From positions 1 to 54,426 of the forward strand of contig JAESUW010000141.1 of the NCBI GenBank assembly GCA_016760525.1: a stretch of 54,426 bases of DNA, in the 5' to 3' direction. Of the stretch, positions 53,981 to 54,426 are shown in pieces; within the stretch, counting starts at the first letter, position 1, and each line of letters begins with the position of its first letter. Under the pieces are notes generated by a model that saw only the letters and a list, made by a program, of their open reading frames with translations, ran no database searches and was not told where the DNA came from. This stretch comes from Labilibaculum sp. (GTDB lineage Bacteria; Bacteroidota; Bacteroidia; Bacteroidales; Marinifilaceae). The translations under genes and the position numbers were made by a program.

Positions 53981-54103
53981 GTTAAGTCAAGTATAAGGAT
54001 TGGTTTAACCTGTTATAACGGAAATTTTTTATTAGGGTTAATATCTGGTTTTAATCTCTGTTTGGTTAGCTGATCACTCGAAATTTAAGGTTTGATATAA
54101 CAC
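53981..54103 (+). repeat. Intergenic repeat family, copy D (divergent)
   Basis: It begins GTTAAGTCAAGTATAAGGAT like copy A and retains ATTGGTTTAACCTGT and CTCGAAATTTAAGGTTTGA, but the central hairpin has decayed. It lies outside both PULs, so the family is not tied to PUL1. Confidence 0.6.
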
Positions 54104-54374
54104 AAGTAAAGGCAAGACTCAAGTTAGCTATATCACAAATGAAAAATTGAAGACATTACTATACATGTATGCCTTGGATGCAATAAAATATGATCCATTA
54201 ATCAAACAATAATATGAGCGTAAAGTTATGGAAGGAAAAAATAAAATGAATTTACTCAATAATTAAAAATTATTTCGAAAATATTTGGATTAACCATAGA
54301 ATTTGGGATGAGATATTAAAATCAAACACTGACAAAATCCTAGCAAACTATCATCATTAAAACTAAAACTAAAA

Positions 54375-54426
54375 ATGTCGTTTATAAAACTAAAACTAAT
54401 TTGCCTGGCAATCCTGTTCTCTTTTT
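54375..54426 (+). CDS. Start of an exported protein, cut by window end
   Basis: ATG at 54375 followed by SFIKLKLICLAILFSF, a good signal-peptide start (two Lys, then a hydrophobic core). Only 17 codons are visible, so the product cannot be identified. An ACTAAAACTAAAA direct repeat lies just before the ATG. Confidence 0.55.
   Translation, partial: MSFIKLKLICLAILFSF

Overview
The window is AT-rich DNA from a member of the Bacteroidota. The evidence is two SusC/SusD pairs, type IX secretion (T9SS) proteins, lipoproteins with an acidic tract right after the lipid-bearing cysteine, and promoters of the TTG-N19..21-TAnnTTTG kind. The T9SS protease together with several glycan loci suggests a free-living or marine Bacteroidales/Marinilabiliales-type organism, but the lineage call is inference. 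I see no complete tRNA or rRNA gene and no CRISPR array.

Region 1 (1-3.1 kb) is the tail of a galactan locus: a 5'-truncated SusE/F-like glycan-binding protein and a GH53 endo-galactanase lipoprotein. Region 2 (3.2-7.0 kb) is a two-gene unit in which a subtilisin-type protease with a T9SS sorting domain overlaps, by ATGA, a PorV/PorQ-like barrel protein. Region 3 (7.0-11.9 kb) is a scrap zone. It holds gene remnants, an exported retropepsin-like protein, and an IS3-family element (minus strand) split by a second IS3-family element (plus strand). The inner element has TG...CA ends and a 3-bp target duplication, and removing it restores the reading frame of the host transposase at the junction.

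Region 4 (11.9-34.9 kb) is a large co-directional polysaccharide utilisation locus (PUL1): ROK regulator, SusC, SusD, a DUF5018-like surface lipoprotein, two tandem amylase-like TIM-barrel lipoproteins, a calcineurin-type phosphoesterase coupled to a DUF5009 membrane acyltransferase-like protein, an SSS symporter, an SGNH esterase, a DUF4434 protein, an RnBP-type N-acylglucosamine 2-epimerase, an exported FAD oxidoreductase and a CE2-type esterase. No classical polysaccharidase is present. The epimerase suggests an N-acylated amino sugar is the product, but the glycan is not identifiable. Every long gap inside PUL1 from 20 kb onward carries a copy of one intergenic repeat family.

Region 5 (35.2-52.1 kb) is a second locus (PUL2), probably for acetylated alpha-mannosides: a divergent GntR repressor, SusC/SusD/SusE-like, a divergent GH92 with a discoidin-like domain, a SASA-type acetylesterase, a DUF5005-like propeller lipoprotein, then a complete mannose entry route (MFS importer, ROK kinase, phosphomannose-isomerase-like enzyme). 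A 15-nt inverted repeat overlaps the consensus promoter ahead of susC. PUL2 is bracketed by two same-orientation copies of an element that looks like a minus-strand small RNA ending in a tRNA-Ser-like 3' tail plus terminator hairpin; a third, partial copy is at 7.4 kb.

Region 6 (52.7-54.4 kb) holds an endonuclease/exonuclease/phosphatase-family gene cut by one in-frame stop, a 19-bp perfect palindrome, another copy of the intergenic repeat, and the first codons of an exported protein leaving the window.
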